Positions 1 to 10,425 of a stretch of 64,000 nucleotides of DNA are shown piece by piece (within the stretch, counting starts at the first letter, position 1; the number at the start of each line of letters is the position of its first letter). Source of the DNA: Aquabacter sp. L1I39 (GTDB lineage: Bacteria > Pseudomonadota > Alphaproteobacteria > Rhizobiales > Xanthobacteraceae); contig NZ_CP072392.1 in assembly GCF_017742835.1 (NCBI RefSeq), positions 5,022,180 through 5,086,179 of the forward strand, in the 5' to 3' direction. Under the pieces are notes generated by a model. The model did no database searches and was not told where the DNA came from. It saw only the letters and a program-made list of their open reading frames with translations. A program made the translations under genes and the position numbers.

Positions 1-694
1 CGCCCACGAACAGCTCGATGGCGTCGTTGGTGACATAGGCCCGGCCATCGAGGCCCTGGAAGCTTTCCACAAGCGTCACCTTGGCACCCGTGCCCACGTC
101 CACCAGGCGGCGGGCGAACAGGGTGGCCGGCTCGTCGCCCGTGAAGACGTGCGCCACGTGAAGGGGACGCTCGATCTGCGCGCCCTCGGCCACATGGATC
201 ACCAGCCCCTCGCCCAGATAGGCGGTGTTGAGGGCATAGGGGCCGTCATAGCGCTCAGGCGCCAGCGTGCCGAGCTTTTCCACTGCGCCCCGGCCGCCGG
301 CCAGCGCGCTTGAAAGCGGGAGCACGGAGAGGCCGGCCTCCAGGCCATGCAAGTCCGAATGGGCGCGGGAGAGCACGCCGTTTACGAACAGGATGCGGCG
401 GGCGCCGGGAATGGACAGCGCCCGGAACGAGCCTTCCGCCGCATCGGCATCGGAGAGCGCCCCGGCCGGGGTCGGCGCGGTACGCAGGAGGGCGCGCAGG
501 TCCGTATATTTCCACTCCTCCACCCGGCGATGGGGCAGGCCGAAGCGGGCAAAAGCGTCGCGCCCGGCGCGGCGCAGGTCGGTGACGTGGGCGCCGAGCG
601 GGCCTTCCACCGGATCGGAGACGAGGCGGGCGTCGAGAAAGCCCTTCAGGGCCTCCTCGGCCGCGGTGCGCGGCGGCTGGTTCTGGATGTTCAT
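1..694 (-). CDS. sufD: Fe-S cluster assembly protein SufD (5' part; truncated by window edge)
   Basis: SufD is a scaffold partner in the SufBCD complex, which builds Fe-S clusters in the cytosol using sulfur from a cysteine desulfurase and energy from the SufC ATPase. The frame starts with MNIQNQPP and runs off the left edge after about 231 residues, so only the N-terminal half is present. The visible part has the 'RRVEEWKYTDLR' segment typical of SufD N-termini, followed by the start of the beta-helix region ('LHVAHVFTGDEP'). It begins 10 bp after the sufC stop, so it is co-transcribed with sufB and sufC. SufB is present separately, which supports SufD rather than a second SufB. Confidence 0.93.
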   Translation of the reverse strand, partial: MNIQNQPPRTAAEEALKGFLDARLVSDPVEGPLGAHVTDLRRAGRDAFARFGLPHRRVEEWKYTDLRALLRTAPTPAGALSDADAAEGSFRALSIPGARRILFVNGVLSRAHSDLHGLEAGLSVLPLSSALAGGRGAVEKLGTLAPERYDGPYALNTAYLGEGLVIHVAEGAQIERPLHVAHVFTGDEPATLFARRLVDVGTGAKVTLVESFQGLDGRAYVTNDAIELFVG

Positions 695-704
695 CGCCCG
701 ATCC

Positions 705-1460
705 TCACGCCGCGTCCTGGCCGTAGGCCGCATAGCCGGAGGCTTCCAGCTCCAGCGCCAGCTCCTTGCCGCCGGAGCGCACGATGCGGCCCTTGTGCAT
801 CACATGCACCACGTCGGGCACGATGTGGTTCAGGAGGCGCTGATAATGGGTGATGACCACCATGCCCCGGTCGGGACCGCGCAGGGCGTTCACGCCCTCG
901 GCCACCACTTTCAGCGCGTCGATGTCGAGGCCGGAATCGGTCTCGTCGAGGATGCAGAGCTTGGGCTCCAGCAGCGTCATCTGAAGGATTTCGTTGCGCT
1001 TCTTCTCGCCACCGGAGAAGCCCACATTGACGCCGCGCCGCAGCATCTCCTGGGAGATGCCGAGCGGCGCCGCCTTCGCCTTCACGAGGCGCAGGAAGTC
1101 CGGGGTGGAGATTTCCTCCTCGCCGCGCGCCTTGCGCTGGGCGTTCAGCGCCGTGCGCAGGAAGGTCATGTTGGCGACGCCGGGGATCTCGATGGGATAC
1201 TGGAATGCCAGGAACAGGCCGGCGGCCGCGCGGGCGTCCGCCTCCATCTCCAGGAGGTTCTGGCCGTCGAGCAGCGCCTCGCCGTCGGTGACCTCATAGT
1301 CCTCCTTACCGGCGAGCACATAGGACAGGGTCGACTTGCCGGAGCCGTTCGGCCCCATGATGGCGTGCACCTCGCCGGGATTTACCGTCAGGTCGAGGCC
1401 GCGCAGGATCTCATTGTCCTCGATGCGGGCGTGCAGGTTCTTGATTTCGAGCAGAGCCAT
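705..1460 (-). CDS. sufC: Fe-S cluster assembly ATPase SufC
   Basis: SufC is the ABC-type ATPase that drives conformational change of the SufB-SufD scaffold. The 251-residue protein shows a Walker A motif near residues 36-44 (GPNGSGKST), the family-specific signature [14 protein letters not shown] in place of the usual LSGGQ, and a Walker B region ending in [11 protein letters not shown]. The start MALLEIKNL was chosen over a longer open frame because it gives the family length of about 250. It lies 117 bp after the sufB stop and 10 bp before sufD, inside a desulfurase-sufB-sufC-sufD operon. Confidence 0.96.
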   Translation of the reverse strand: MALLEIKNLHARIEDNEILRGLDLTVNPGEVHAIMGPNGSGKSTLSYVLAGKEDYEVTDGEALLDGQNLLEMEADARAAAGLFLAFQYPIEIPGVANMTFLRTALNAQRKARGEEEISTPDFLRLVKAKAAPLGISQEMLRRGVNVGFSGGEKKRNEILQMTLLEPKLCILDETDSGLDIDALKVVAEGVNALRGPDRGMVVITHYQRLLNHIVPDVVHVMHKGRIVRSGGKELALELEASGYAAYGQDAA

Positions 1461-1577
1461 GGTCTTGTCCGTTCGGTTGGCGCTGCCGCCGGACGCGGCG
1501 CCCTGGACTGGGGCCGCGCGGGGCGCGCGATCGCAAAAGGGGTCCGGCCGGGCGCCCCGGCCGCGCATGTGCGGGCG

Positions 1578-3047
<1,470 letters not shown>

Positions 3048-3095
3048 CTTCCTGTCTCCTCTCCCACGCGGGTTCAAGGCCCGCGGGTCAAGTCC

Positions 3096-4301
3096 TCATG
3101 CCACCCGTGCCGGGCGGCTGCTCAAACGCGGCACCGCGCGGCCGAGCGCCGCCAGTGCCAGATCCACATCCTCTTCCCCGCTCGACCAGCCGAGCGAAAA
3201 TCGTATGGCCCCCGCCGTGGCTTCCGGCCCGAGGCCGGAGGCCGCCCCCATGGCCGCGAGCACATGGGAAGAGCCGACCTTGCCCGAGGAGCAGGCCGAC
3301 CCGGCGCTCACGCGGACATGGGCGAGATCGAGCGCGATCACCAGGGTTTCGGCCTTCAGGCCCGGAAACACCGCACAGACCGTATTGGGCAGGCGCGCCG
3401 CACCCGCCCCCGCGATCCACGCGTCCTGGAGCTGTTCCACAATCCCCGTTTCGAGCCGGCGGCGCAAGCCCGTCAGGCGCATGGCTTCCGCGCTCAAATG
3501 CGTCGCGGCGTCGTCGGCGGCGGCGCCGAAACCCACCATGGCCGGCACATTCTGGGTGCCGCCCCGCCGGCCCCGCTCCTGGCCACCGCCCGCCATCAAG
3601 GGCACGCGCGCCCGGCTGTCGGGGTGGGCGACCACCGCGCCTGCCCCCTGCGGCCCGCCCAATTTGTGGGCGGACAGGGTGACGAAATCCGCCTTCAGCC
3701 CGGCGAGCGTGACATCCACCCGGCCAGCCGCCTGGACGGCGTCGCAATGGACGACGCCACCCACCGCATGCACCCGCTCGGCGGCCTCCGCCACCGGCTG
3801 GAGGACGCCCGTCTCGTTGTTGGCGGCCATGAGGGAGAGGTAGGGGCGAAGCCCCATGGCGGCAAGGGCGGCGAGGCGGTTTTCAAGGGCTTTCAGGTCA
3901 ATTACGCCGTCCCCGTCCACAGGGATCACCTCCACCTTGTCGGTGGGGAAGCGGTGGCCGGACAGGACGCAGGGATGCTCCACGGCGGAGACCAGCAGCA
4001 CGTCGCAGGTCACCGGCCGTCCGGCGATCTCCAGATCGGGGTGAAGGATGGCGCTCGCCGCCTCGGTCGCCCCCGACGTGAAGGTCACGCCGCGCGGATC
4101 CACATCCAGGAGCCCCGCCACCTGCCCCCGCGCCCGCTCCAGCCGCGCGCGCGCCGCGCGCCCGTCCGCATGCACGGACGAGGCATTGCCGCCCGCCTCC
4201 AGCGCCTCAAGGAAGGCGGCGCGGGCAGAGGGGCGCAGGGGCGAGGTGGCATTGTGGTCGAGATAGGCGACCTTGGACGGTGCGGCGGGGGCCGTGCTCA
4301 T
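3096..4301 (-). CDS. Cysteine desulfurase (NifS/IscS-like, class I) heading the suf operon
   Basis: A pyridoxal-phosphate enzyme that removes sulfur from cysteine as a persulfide for the Suf scaffold. In the 401-residue protein the PLP lysine is K213 (SAHKLGGP), the catalytic cysteine is C337 (SAGSACSSG), and 'YLDHNATSPL' is the N-terminal family signature. The insertion around C337 is the class I (IscS/NifS) type rather than the SufS type. Alphaproteobacterial suf operons often carry one class I desulfurase here and a SufS further on, so a sufS may lie beyond the left edge (inference). The start MSTAPAAPSK was chosen because the longer open frame to 4439 begins with unrelated, low-complexity sequence. 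No IscR-type regulator gene precedes it. Confidence 0.93.
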   Translation of the reverse strand: MSTAPAAPSKVAYLDHNATSPLRPSARAAFLEALEAGGNASSVHADGRAARARLERARGQVAGLLDVDPRGVTFTSGATEAASAILHPDLEIAGRPVTCDVLLVSAVEHPCVLSGHRFPTDKVEVIPVDGDGVIDLKALENRLAALAAMGLRPYLSLMAANNETGVLQPVAEAAERVHAVGGVVHCDAVQAAGRVDVTLAGLKADFVTLSAHKLGGPQGAGAVVAHPDSRARVPLMAGGGQERGRRGGTQNVPAMVGFGAAADDAATHLSAEAMRLTGLRRRLETGIVEQLQDAWIAGAGAARLPNTVCAVFPGLKAETLVIALDLAHVRVSAGSACSSGKVGSSHVLAAMGAASGLGPEATAGAIRFSLGWSSGEEDVDLALAALGRAVPRLSSRPARVA

Positions 4302-4508
4302 GCCGCGCCCTCCCGCTTGGAAGACTGAGGATTCAAGGGGACGAAAAGCGGACAGGCGCGTGCGCCCCCGCGCGGGAGCGGCCAGGCCACCCGCCCGAGC
4401 CAAGGCTTGCAATTGCGCCCGATCTCGGTCATACGTCAAACTTCATCCGATCCTGCCTGACAGCGAGAATATTCACGGCGAATATCTTGCACGGCCGAGC
4501 GGGATAAA

Positions 4509-4523
4509 TTAGAATTATTCTAA
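4509..4523. promoter_or_regulatory. Irr-type iron control element (ICE-like box)
   Basis: The sequence TTAGAATTATTCTAA is a palindrome with 7-bp arms and one central base. It fits the TAGAA-N3-TTCTA core known for Irr boxes in rhizobia and relatives, where Irr, a haem-responsive Fur-family regulator, represses Fe-S and haem genes under low iron. It sits just downstream of the predicted -10 hexamer of the suf promoter, a position suited to repression. Assignment to Irr is by motif only, since no irr gene is in the window. Confidence 0.72.
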
Positions 4524-4524
4524 A

Positions 4525-4553
4525 TAGATAGGGTGGCGTCCGGGCTGAGTCAA
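4525..4553 (-). promoter_or_regulatory. Predicted sigma70-type promoter of the suf operon
   Basis: On the minus strand TTGACT (4548-4553) and TATCTA (4525-4530) are separated by exactly 17 bp and point toward the cysteine desulfurase gene. The -35 matches the consensus well and the -10 only moderately. The Irr-type box begins one base downstream of the -10, so transcription would start within or beside it. The leader to the desulfurase start would be roughly 215 nt. Confidence 0.45.
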
Positions 4554-4650
4554 GACGTCGAACACGGACGTCCGAGCGGGACGCGCGCTTCCGGGTGGTC
4601 CGGAAACGAGATCCCCGACTTCGCCGCGCCCCCCAGAGGTTGCGGACTCC

Positions 4651-5313
4651 ATGCCAGAAGTCATCTTCACCGGCGAGAAGGGGCGGCTCGAAGGTCGCTA
4701 TCAGCCCGCAAAGACGCGCAATTCTCCCATCGCCATCATTCTTCATCCCCACCCCCAGTTCGGGGGGACGATGAACAACCCGCTCGTCTACAATCTGTAC
4801 TACCAGTTTGTGAACCGCGGCTTCTCGGTACTGCGCTTCAATTTCCGTGGTGTCGGCCGCAGCCAGGGCTCGTTCGACCATGGCACCGGCGAACTGTCCG
4901 ACGCCGCCGCGGCCTTGGACTGGGCGCAGTCGGTCAATCCCGATGCGCGCGCCTGCTGGATTGCCGGCGTCTCCTTCGGTGCCTGGATCGGCATGCAGCT
5001 GCTGATGCGCCGTCCCGAGGTGGAAGGCTTCATCTCGGTGGCCGCCCCGGCGAGCCTTTATGACTTCTCCTTCCTCGCCCCCTGCCCCTCGTCCGGCCTG
5101 TTCGTGCATGGCGACAAGGACGCGGTGGTGCCCACCTCGGCGGTGGCGACCCTGGTGGAGAAGCTGAAGACCCAGAAGGGCATCGTCATCGAGCAGCAGA
5201 TCGTGCCCGGCGCCAACCACTTCTTCGACGGCAAGAATGACGAGCTGATGAGCGTGGTGGGCACCTATCTCGACAAGCGCCTGCCCGGTACCCGCAAGGA
5301 CAGCGCCGCCTGA
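4651..5313 (+). CDS. Alpha/beta hydrolase of the small COG2945 type
   Basis: A 220-residue cytosolic alpha/beta hydrolase. The motif GVSFGAW carries the nucleophile serine, an oxyanion-region sequence HPHPQFGGTMNN lies near residues 32-43, 'FNFRGVGRS' follows, and the late 'HGDKDAVVP' and 'GANHFFDG' segments carry the probable catalytic Asp and His. This pattern is typical of short serine hydrolases of unknown substrate found next to many alphaproteobacterial suf clusters. It is divergent from the suf operon and shares its regulatory gap, so joint iron regulation is possible but unproven. A strong terminator follows. Confidence 0.85.
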   Translation: MPEVIFTGEKGRLEGRYQPAKTRNSPIAIILHPHPQFGGTMNNPLVYNLYYQFVNRGFSVLRFNFRGVGRSQGSFDHGTGELSDAAAALDWAQSVNPDARACWIAGVSFGAWIGMQLLMRRPEVEGFISVAAPASLYDFSFLAPCPSSGLFVHGDKDAVVPTSAVATLVEKLKTQKGIVIEQQIVPGANHFFDGKNDELMSVVGTYLDKRLPGTRKDSAA

Positions 5314-5349
5314 GACCAGACGGCGTCCCGTCCAGTTCCGATCTGACGA

Positions 5350-5377
5350 AACGCCCGGCCCTGCGGCCGGGCGTTTT
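5350..5377. terminator. Bidirectional intrinsic terminator between hydrolase and permease
   Basis: An 11-bp perfect stem (AACGCCCGGCC with GGCCGGGCGTT) around a CTGC loop is followed by TTTTG on the plus strand and by TTTCG on the minus strand. It lies between two convergent genes and can serve both. Confidence 0.85.
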
Positions 5378-5407
5378 GCATTTGTGGCCCCTGCCCCCCG
5401 CCTCGCC

Positions 5408-7045
5408 TCAATGCCGATGGCGCAGCGCGCTTTCCGCGCGCACCACGCCGTGGTCGCCGATCTCCGCCTCCGCCAGCACTTCCTCGGAGACATAGGAGCG
5501 GAACTTCGCCTCGCTCAGGCGGCAATGCACCGCGTGGAAGAACACGCCGATGGACAGCAGCACCACCAGGAGGCTGTCGAGGCCATGGGTGAGAACCCCC
5601 ATGCCGCCGAAGGTGCTCAGCGCCGAAATGGCGCCCATGCCCACGAAATAGGGGCCGAGCCAGGCCGCCTCCGCCAGGTCCGGCGTGCCCTTGATGTGGC
5701 GGATGGCATAGGTGAAGAACAACACCGCCCCCACCATCAGGCACAGACCGAGCCGCCACACCGTCTCCCAGCCCGCCCACAGGATGATGAGCCCGCAGAT
5801 CACGAAAGCGGCGCAGGCCAGCACCTTCACGGCCGGCAACACGATGGGCCGGCGCGCCTTGGGCAGGATGTGACGCAGCGCCACCACGCCCACCGGGCCG
5901 ACCACGAAGGACAGCATGATGGCGGATTCGTTCAGCTTCACCACCTCCTCGAAGGGCAGGAGGATGAAGGTCAATACCGCCACCGCAAGATTCATGAGGA
6001 GGGCCGTGAGCGGCACGCCCCGGTCCGACAAGGTGGCGATGAGGCGCGGGAAAAGGCCGTTCTCGGCCAGCGCGAAGGAGATGCGGGCGCACGAGCCGGT
6101 GGCCACCAGCGCCCCGCCCATGGGGCCGACCACCGCGCCCACATTCAAAAGGCTCACCAGCCACATGAGGCCGAGCGCGCTCGCCACCGCGCCCAGCGGG
6201 CCGTAATCGGACGACAATTGCAGCTTGCCCCAGCCATTGATCAGCTCTTCCGGCTTCAGGGCGCCGATGAAGGCAAATTGCAGCCCGCCATAGATCAGGA
6301 AGCAGATGAAGACGGAGAGGACCAGGGCGGTGGGAATCGTGAAGCCGGGATTGCGCACCTCGCCGGCCATGTCCACCGCATGGCGGAAGCCGATATAGGA
6401 GAAGATGACGCCGCCGGACGACACCGCGCTCAGCACGCCCGCCCATTGGAACGGGGCAAAGCCGCCGTGGTCGGTGAAGTTGGACACCTCGAACCGCGTA
6501 TAGAGCAGCATGCCCACCAGGATGAGCGGAATGAGGATCTTGGCCCAGGTGATGGAGCTGTTCACATAGGCGAAGAACTTCACACCGATGGCGTTGATGA
6601 CCACGAACACCGCCAGCAGGGTCATGGACAGGACAATGCCCATAAAGGACAAATCGGTGCCGGGACCGGCCACATAGAGCCAGTTGGCGTGCGGCCCCAC
6701 ATAGCGCAGCATGGCCTCCACCTCGATGGGGGCCTGGGTGGTGTAGCCCACCCATCCGCTCCAGCCCATCATGGTGCAGACGAAATTGCCGTGGCTGAAC
6801 AGCGGCACGCGGGCGACGCCGCCGGGGACCGGCAGCATGGCCGAGATTTCAGCAAAAGTGAGCGCCAGCAGCAGCATGGCCACGCCGCCGATGATCCAGG
6901 CGATGAGCGCCGCCGGACCCGCATGCTGGGCGGCGAGCAGCGGCGCGAACAGCCAGCCCGAGCCGATGATGCCGCTCACCGCGACGAAGGTCAGGCCCAC
7001 GAGCCCGATGTCACGGTGCATCTTGTGGGATCCGTGCGCTTCCAT
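5408..7045 (-). CDS. APC-superfamily amino acid permease
   Basis: An inner-membrane amino acid or amine transporter of the APC superfamily. The 545-residue protein has about 12-14 hydrophobic segments starting at residue 13. The first contains 'SGIIGSGWLFAPL', the unwound substrate-binding TM1 motif of the family, and a second family signature is 'FAEISAMLPVPGG'. The start MEAHGSHKM has a G-rich ribosome binding site; MHRDIGL eight residues later is an alternative. The substrate cannot be told from sequence. The gene is alone between a convergent hydrolase and anmK. Confidence 0.85.
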   Translation of the reverse strand: MEAHGSHKMHRDIGLVGLTFVAVSGIIGSGWLFAPLLAAQHAGPAALIAWIIGGVAMLLLALTFAEISAMLPVPGGVARVPLFSHGNFVCTMMGWSGWVGYTTQAPIEVEAMLRYVGPHANWLYVAGPGTDLSFMGIVLSMTLLAVFVVINAIGVKFFAYVNSSITWAKILIPLILVGMLLYTRFEVSNFTDHGGFAPFQWAGVLSAVSSGGVIFSYIGFRHAVDMAGEVRNPGFTIPTALVLSVFICFLIYGGLQFAFIGALKPEELINGWGKLQLSSDYGPLGAVASALGLMWLVSLLNVGAVVGPMGGALVATGSCARISFALAENGLFPRLIATLSDRGVPLTALLMNLAVAVLTFILLPFEEVVKLNESAIMLSFVVGPVGVVALRHILPKARRPIVLPAVKVLACAAFVICGLIILWAGWETVWRLGLCLMVGAVLFFTYAIRHIKGTPDLAEAAWLGPYFVGMGAISALSTFGGMGVLTHGLDSLLVVLLSIGVFFHAVHCRLSEAKFRSYVSEEVLAEAEIGDHGVVRAESALRHRH

Positions 7046-7163
7046 ATTCCCCCCGCTGGGCCGTTTTCGTCACCCTGACGGATCGCCCGCTTTTCCCCCG
7101 CTGGCGGCCCCTCCAGGAGGTAGTCTAGCGCAACCATTTAGCCGCGCATCCCCCCGGCAGCGG

Positions 7164-8276
7164 TCAATTGGCTTGAAAAATCAAGCCGCCCGTGAGGGGT
7201 GCCGCGACGCCCGTCGTGGTGGGAAAGGTCAAGGGCAGGCCGCGCAGCGCGCGCACCGCCAGATAGCCGAAGGCATGGGCTTCCAGCGCATCCGCCGACC
7301 AGCCGGCGGCCTCCGCCGGCCGCACGGGGCGGTGGAGCCGCGCCTCCAATTGCGCCAGCAGCACGGGATTGCGCGCCCCGCCGCCACCGACGATCCACAC
7401 CTCAGGCGGGCGCGGCAGAAGCGGGACCAGCGCCGCCACCGCCGCGGCGGTCAGCGCCGTCAGCAGCACGGCGCCATCGGGCGTGCTGCGGCCGGCAAGG
7501 CCCGCGCGATCCGCCACGAAGGCGCGGAAGTCGTTCCGGTCCAGGGACTTGGGTGGCGGCGCGGCGAAGAAGGGATGGCTGAGGAGATCGGCCAGCCCCG
7601 CCTCGTCCAGCCGGCCGGCCGCGGCGATGCGGCCGCCCTCATCGAACGGCAATCCGGTGCGGGCGAAAACGAAATCGTCGATCAGCGCATTGCCGGGACC
7701 GGTATCGCAGGCGATGGGATCAGCCGCCCCATCAAGCCAGGTGACATTGGCCACCCCGCCCACATTGAGCACCGCCACCGGACCGGGCAGGGCGAGGTTG
7801 CGCACGAGCGCCTGATGGAAGACCGGCACCAAAGGCGCCCCCTGCCCGCCGGCCGCCACGTCCGCCGCGCGAAAATCCGCCACCACCCGTGTGCCGAGGA
7901 GCCGCGCGAGCCGCTCCCCTTCCCCGATCTGCACGGTGAGGCCCGCCTCGGGGCGGTGGAAGACGGTCTGGCCGTGAAAGCCAACCACGTCGAGGTCGGA
8001 GGGGGACAGGCGCAGCGGGGTGAGTAGCGCGTGCACCGCCTGCGCATGAAGGTCTGTGATCCGCCGTTCCGCCGCCGCGAGCGCCCCCGGCCGCCCCTCC
8101 CGGCTGTTCAACCCCCGCGCATCCTCCAGGGCTGCGCGCAGCAGCGCCCGGTCATCTGCCCCATAGGGCAAGGTGATCGACGGCCCCAGCCAGTCCACCC
8201 CTTCCCCGTCCGTGTCGATGAGGGCGGCGTCGATGCCGTCCATGGAAGTGCCGCTCATCAGCCCCAAAGCCCGCAT
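7164..8276 (-). CDS. anmK: Anhydro-N-acetylmuramic acid kinase
   Basis: AnmK phosphorylates and opens 1,6-anhydro-MurNAc to MurNAc-6-phosphate during recycling of peptidoglycan. The 370-residue protein starts with the family hallmark [15 protein letters not shown] and also shows '[12 protein letters not shown]', '[13 protein letters not shown]', '[12 protein letters not shown]' and '[13 protein letters not shown]'. The start MRALGLMSG has a GGGAGGG ribosome binding site and gives the family length; an ATG 13 codons earlier (8315) is possible. It is divergent from tyrS with 87 bp between starts, as in many proteobacteria. Confidence 0.95.
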   Translation of the reverse strand: MRALGLMSGTSMDGIDAALIDTDGEGVDWLGPSITLPYGADDRALLRAALEDARGLNSREGRPGALAAAERRITDLHAQAVHALLTPLRLSPSDLDVVGFHGQTVFHRPEAGLTVQIGEGERLARLLGTRVVADFRAADVAAGGQGAPLVPVFHQALVRNLALPGPVAVLNVGGVANVTWLDGAADPIACDTGPGNALIDDFVFARTGLPFDEGGRIAAAGRLDEAGLADLLSHPFFAAPPPKSLDRNDFRAFVADRAGLAGRSTPDGAVLLTALTAAAVAALVPLLPRPPEVWIVGGGGARNPVLLAQLEARLHRPVRPAEAAGWSADALEAHAFGYLAVRALRGLPLTFPTTTGVAAPLTGGLIFQAN

Positions 8277-8363
8277 GACAGCCCTCCCCGGCACGACCGA
8301 TGCAATTGTCGGCAAACCCTGTTAAAGGAGCCCCCTTTCCGAAGCCTTTTCGCACGGGCCCCC

Positions 8364-9608
8364 ATGACTGGTTTTCGTTCCGACTTCATGCGCACCCTCG
8401 AGGAGCGCGGCTATATCCACCAGTGCTCCGATGCCGAGCGCCTGGATGCCAAGGCGTGCGAAGGGCCCATCACCGCCTATATCGGCTTCGATGCCACCGC
8501 CTCCAGCCTCCATGCCGGGCATCTTCTGTCCATCATGATGCTGCGCACGCTCCAGCGCACCGGGCACACCCCCATCGCGCTCATGGGCGGCGGCACCACC
8601 AAGATCGGCGACCCGTCCGGCAAGGACGAGGCGCGCAAGATGCTCACGGACGAGCAGATCAATTCCAACATCGCCTCCATCCGCCGCGTCTTCTCCCGCT
8701 TCCTGGACTTCGATGCCGGGGCGATCATGGAGAACAATGCCAACTGGCTGGACGAGCTGAAATATATCCCGCTGCTGCGGGAGGTGGGGCCGCACTTCAC
8801 CATCAACCGCATGCTGACCTTCGATTCGGTCAAGCTGCGGCTGGAGCGCGAGCAGCCGCTCACCTTCCTCGAATTCAACTATATGATCCTGCAGGCCTAC
8901 GACTTCGTGGAGCTGAACAAGCGCCATGGCTGCGTGCTGCAGATGGGCGGCTCCGACCAGTGGGGCAACATCGTCAACGGCATGGAACTGGGCCGTCGCA
9001 TGCACGGCGCCGACCTGTTCGCGCTGACGACGCCGCTTTTGACCACCTCCTCCGGCGCCAAGATGGGCAAGACGGCGGGCGGCGCCGTGTGGCTGGATAG
9101 CGACCTGCTGCCGGCGTTCGAATATTGGCAATATTTCCGCAATACCGGCGATGCGGACGTGGTGCGCTTCCTGAAGCTCTTCACCGAGCTGCCGCTGGAC
9201 GAGATCGCCCGCCTCGGCGCCCTGGAAGGCCAGGAGATCAATGTGGCGAAGGAAATCCTCGCCACCGAGGCCACCGCTCTGCTGCACGGCCGGGAGGCCG
9301 CCGAGGAGGCCCGCGCCACCGCCCGCGCCACCTTCGAGGAAGGCGCCTTGGCGGTGAACCTGCCCACCATCGAAGTCCCCGCCGCAACGCTGGAGGCGGG
9401 CCTTCCCGTCGCCACCGCCTTCGTGACCGCAGGCCTCGTCGCCTCCACCTCCGAAGCCCGCCGGCAGATCAAGGGCGGCGGCCTGAAGGTGAATGATGCC
9501 GGGGTGGCCGACGAAAAGGCCGTCCTCACCCCGCGTGACCTCACCCCCGAGGGGCTGCTGAAGCTCTCGCTGGGCAAGAAGCGGCATGTGCTCTTGAAGC
9601 CCGTCTGA
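8364..9608 (+). CDS. tyrS: Tyrosyl-tRNA synthetase
   Basis: TyrRS charges tRNA-Tyr in the cytosol. The 414-residue protein is a class I synthetase: the HIGH-type motif is HAGH at residues 50-53, and the KMSKS loop is represented by KMGKT at residues 233-237. The C-terminal ~70 residues form an S4-type RNA-binding domain ('[16 protein letters not shown]'). The start MTGFRSDFM was chosen because upstream in-frame sequence lies in the anmK promoter side and has no family similarity. Confidence 0.97.
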   Translation: MTGFRSDFMRTLEERGYIHQCSDAERLDAKACEGPITAYIGFDATASSLHAGHLLSIMMLRTLQRTGHTPIALMGGGTTKIGDPSGKDEARKMLTDEQINSNIASIRRVFSRFLDFDAGAIMENNANWLDELKYIPLLREVGPHFTINRMLTFDSVKLRLEREQPLTFLEFNYMILQAYDFVELNKRHGCVLQMGGSDQWGNIVNGMELGRRMHGADLFALTTPLLTTSSGAKMGKTAGGAVWLDSDLLPAFEYWQYFRNTGDADVVRFLKLFTELPLDEIARLGALEGQEINVAKEILATEATALLHGREAAEEARATARATFEEGALAVNLPTIEVPAATLEAGLPVATAFVTAGLVASTSEARRQIKGGGLKVNDAGVADEKAVLTPRDLTPEGLLKLSLGKKRHVLLKPV

Positions 9609-9615
9609 CACGAAA

Positions 9616-9660
9616 AACCGCCCGGCCATAAAAAACCGCCCAGCTTAACGCCGGGCGGTT
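9616..9660. terminator. Terminator between tyrS and the PRC-barrel gene with two competing left arms
   Basis: GCCGGGCGGTT at 9650-9660 can pair with AACCGCCCGGC at 9616-9626 (11 bp, 23-nt loop), or its last eight bases can pair with AACCGCCC at 9634-9641 (8 bp). On the minus strand each arrangement is followed by a T-run, so it mainly terminates the PRC-barrel gene; on the plus strand it may also help end tyrS. Confidence 0.75.
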
Positions 9661-9695
9661 GCCTTCAGGGCTGTCGAGACGAGGGGGAGACCCGG

Positions 9696-10094
9696 TCAGC
9701 GCTTCCAGCGGCCCTCATACTTGAATTCGGGGGCGGCCTTGAGGGCGTCGCGGGTGGTGTTCATCACCGCCGTCCATTTGGCGTCCTTGTCCGAATAGGC
9801 GATCTTGATGGCGTTGGGCCGCACGATCACATAGCGCTCGCCGATGCCGAGGAAGCCGCCCACGGAGAGGATGTAGCCGGCCAGCTCGCCCTGGGAGAGG
9901 ATGAGATCCTTGATCTCGCCCACGCTCTCGTTCTGGCCGTTCACCACATTGAGGCCGATGAGGTTGTAGCTGAGCACGTCGGTGGGACGGGCGGCGGTGA
10001 AGGTCTCGGTGGCGACCGCATTCTGCGCCATGGCGCCCGCCTGGGGCACGATCAGAGCGGCAGCGGTGGCGAACGCGATCAGGGTCGTCTTCAT
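9696..10094 (-). CDS. Secreted PRC-barrel domain protein
   Basis: A 132-residue exported protein. A signal peptide with a hydrophobic core (TTLIAFATAAALIVPQAGA) and an AMA-Q cleavage site is followed by one PRC-barrel domain ('YNLIGLNVVNGQNESVGEIKDLIL', with a break of no consequence, through 'YVIVRPNAIKIAY'). PRC-barrel proteins bind partners or cofactors and are common in the alphaproteobacterial periplasm; the specific role is unknown. The start MKTTLIAF is preceded by AGGAGATGAT and is preferred to an upstream ATG at 10145 that would bury the signal peptide. Confidence 0.85.
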   Translation of the reverse strand: MKTTLIAFATAAALIVPQAGAMAQNAVATETFTAARPTDVLSYNLIGLNVVNGQNESVGEIKDLILSQGELAGYILSVGGFLGIGERYVIVRPNAIKIAYSDKDAKWTAVMNTTRDALKAAPEFKYEGRWKR

Positions 10095-10425
10095 GGGAAA
10101 ATCATCTCCTGCCGAGGCGCGCGAAGCCGTTCGGGCAGCGGTCACCCGCCCGGGGCATCACATGCCAAGTCGTTGAGAGAAGGACGCTCTTTGAACCGGC
10201 GCCGCGCGTCCGGGACAAGCCTCCGTCTCAGCAGGATAAATTCCCAAGCGGGGCCATTGGTTCCGGGGCGGCCGGAAAATACCCGCTTGCGGGTCAATAT
10301 CACCCCGCTGGGCGCCGACGCCGATACGTGGCTGTCTCTCACGCCTTTGCGGACAAGCCCAGCCATGACGGCCCTTCCCGCAGCCGGGCACAAACCGGGG
10401 GCAAGAGCGAGGGAGGTGGTCCGCC
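10095..10425. other. 331-bp intergenic region with a short hairpin
   Basis: No gene was found. A hairpin at 10281-10294 (ACCCGC, TT, GCGGGT) is followed on the minus strand by ATTTTCC and may be a weak terminator for the AsmA-like gene. Around 10320-10375 a stretch beginning CGATACGTGGCTG and ending AGCCATGACGG resembles, from memory, dispersed extragenic repeats of related genomes. No second copy exists in this window to confirm that. Confidence 0.35.

Larger units (their letters stand above)
4302..4650. promoter_or_regulatory. Divergent intergenic region controlling the suf operon and the hydrolase gene
   Basis: This 349-bp gap contains the Irr-type box and the suf promoter listed separately. 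It also holds an AT-rich repeat at 4467-4486, where GAATATTC is followed after five bases by GAATATC. Because GAATATTC is itself palindromic, the pair can be read as a direct or an inverted repeat, and it could be a second regulator site in the suf leader. No convincing gene lies here. Confidence 0.5.

Noticed and set aside
10158..10391. Small open frame downstream of the AsmA-like gene
   Set aside because: No start signal, and the stretch looks like extragenic repeat-like sequence.
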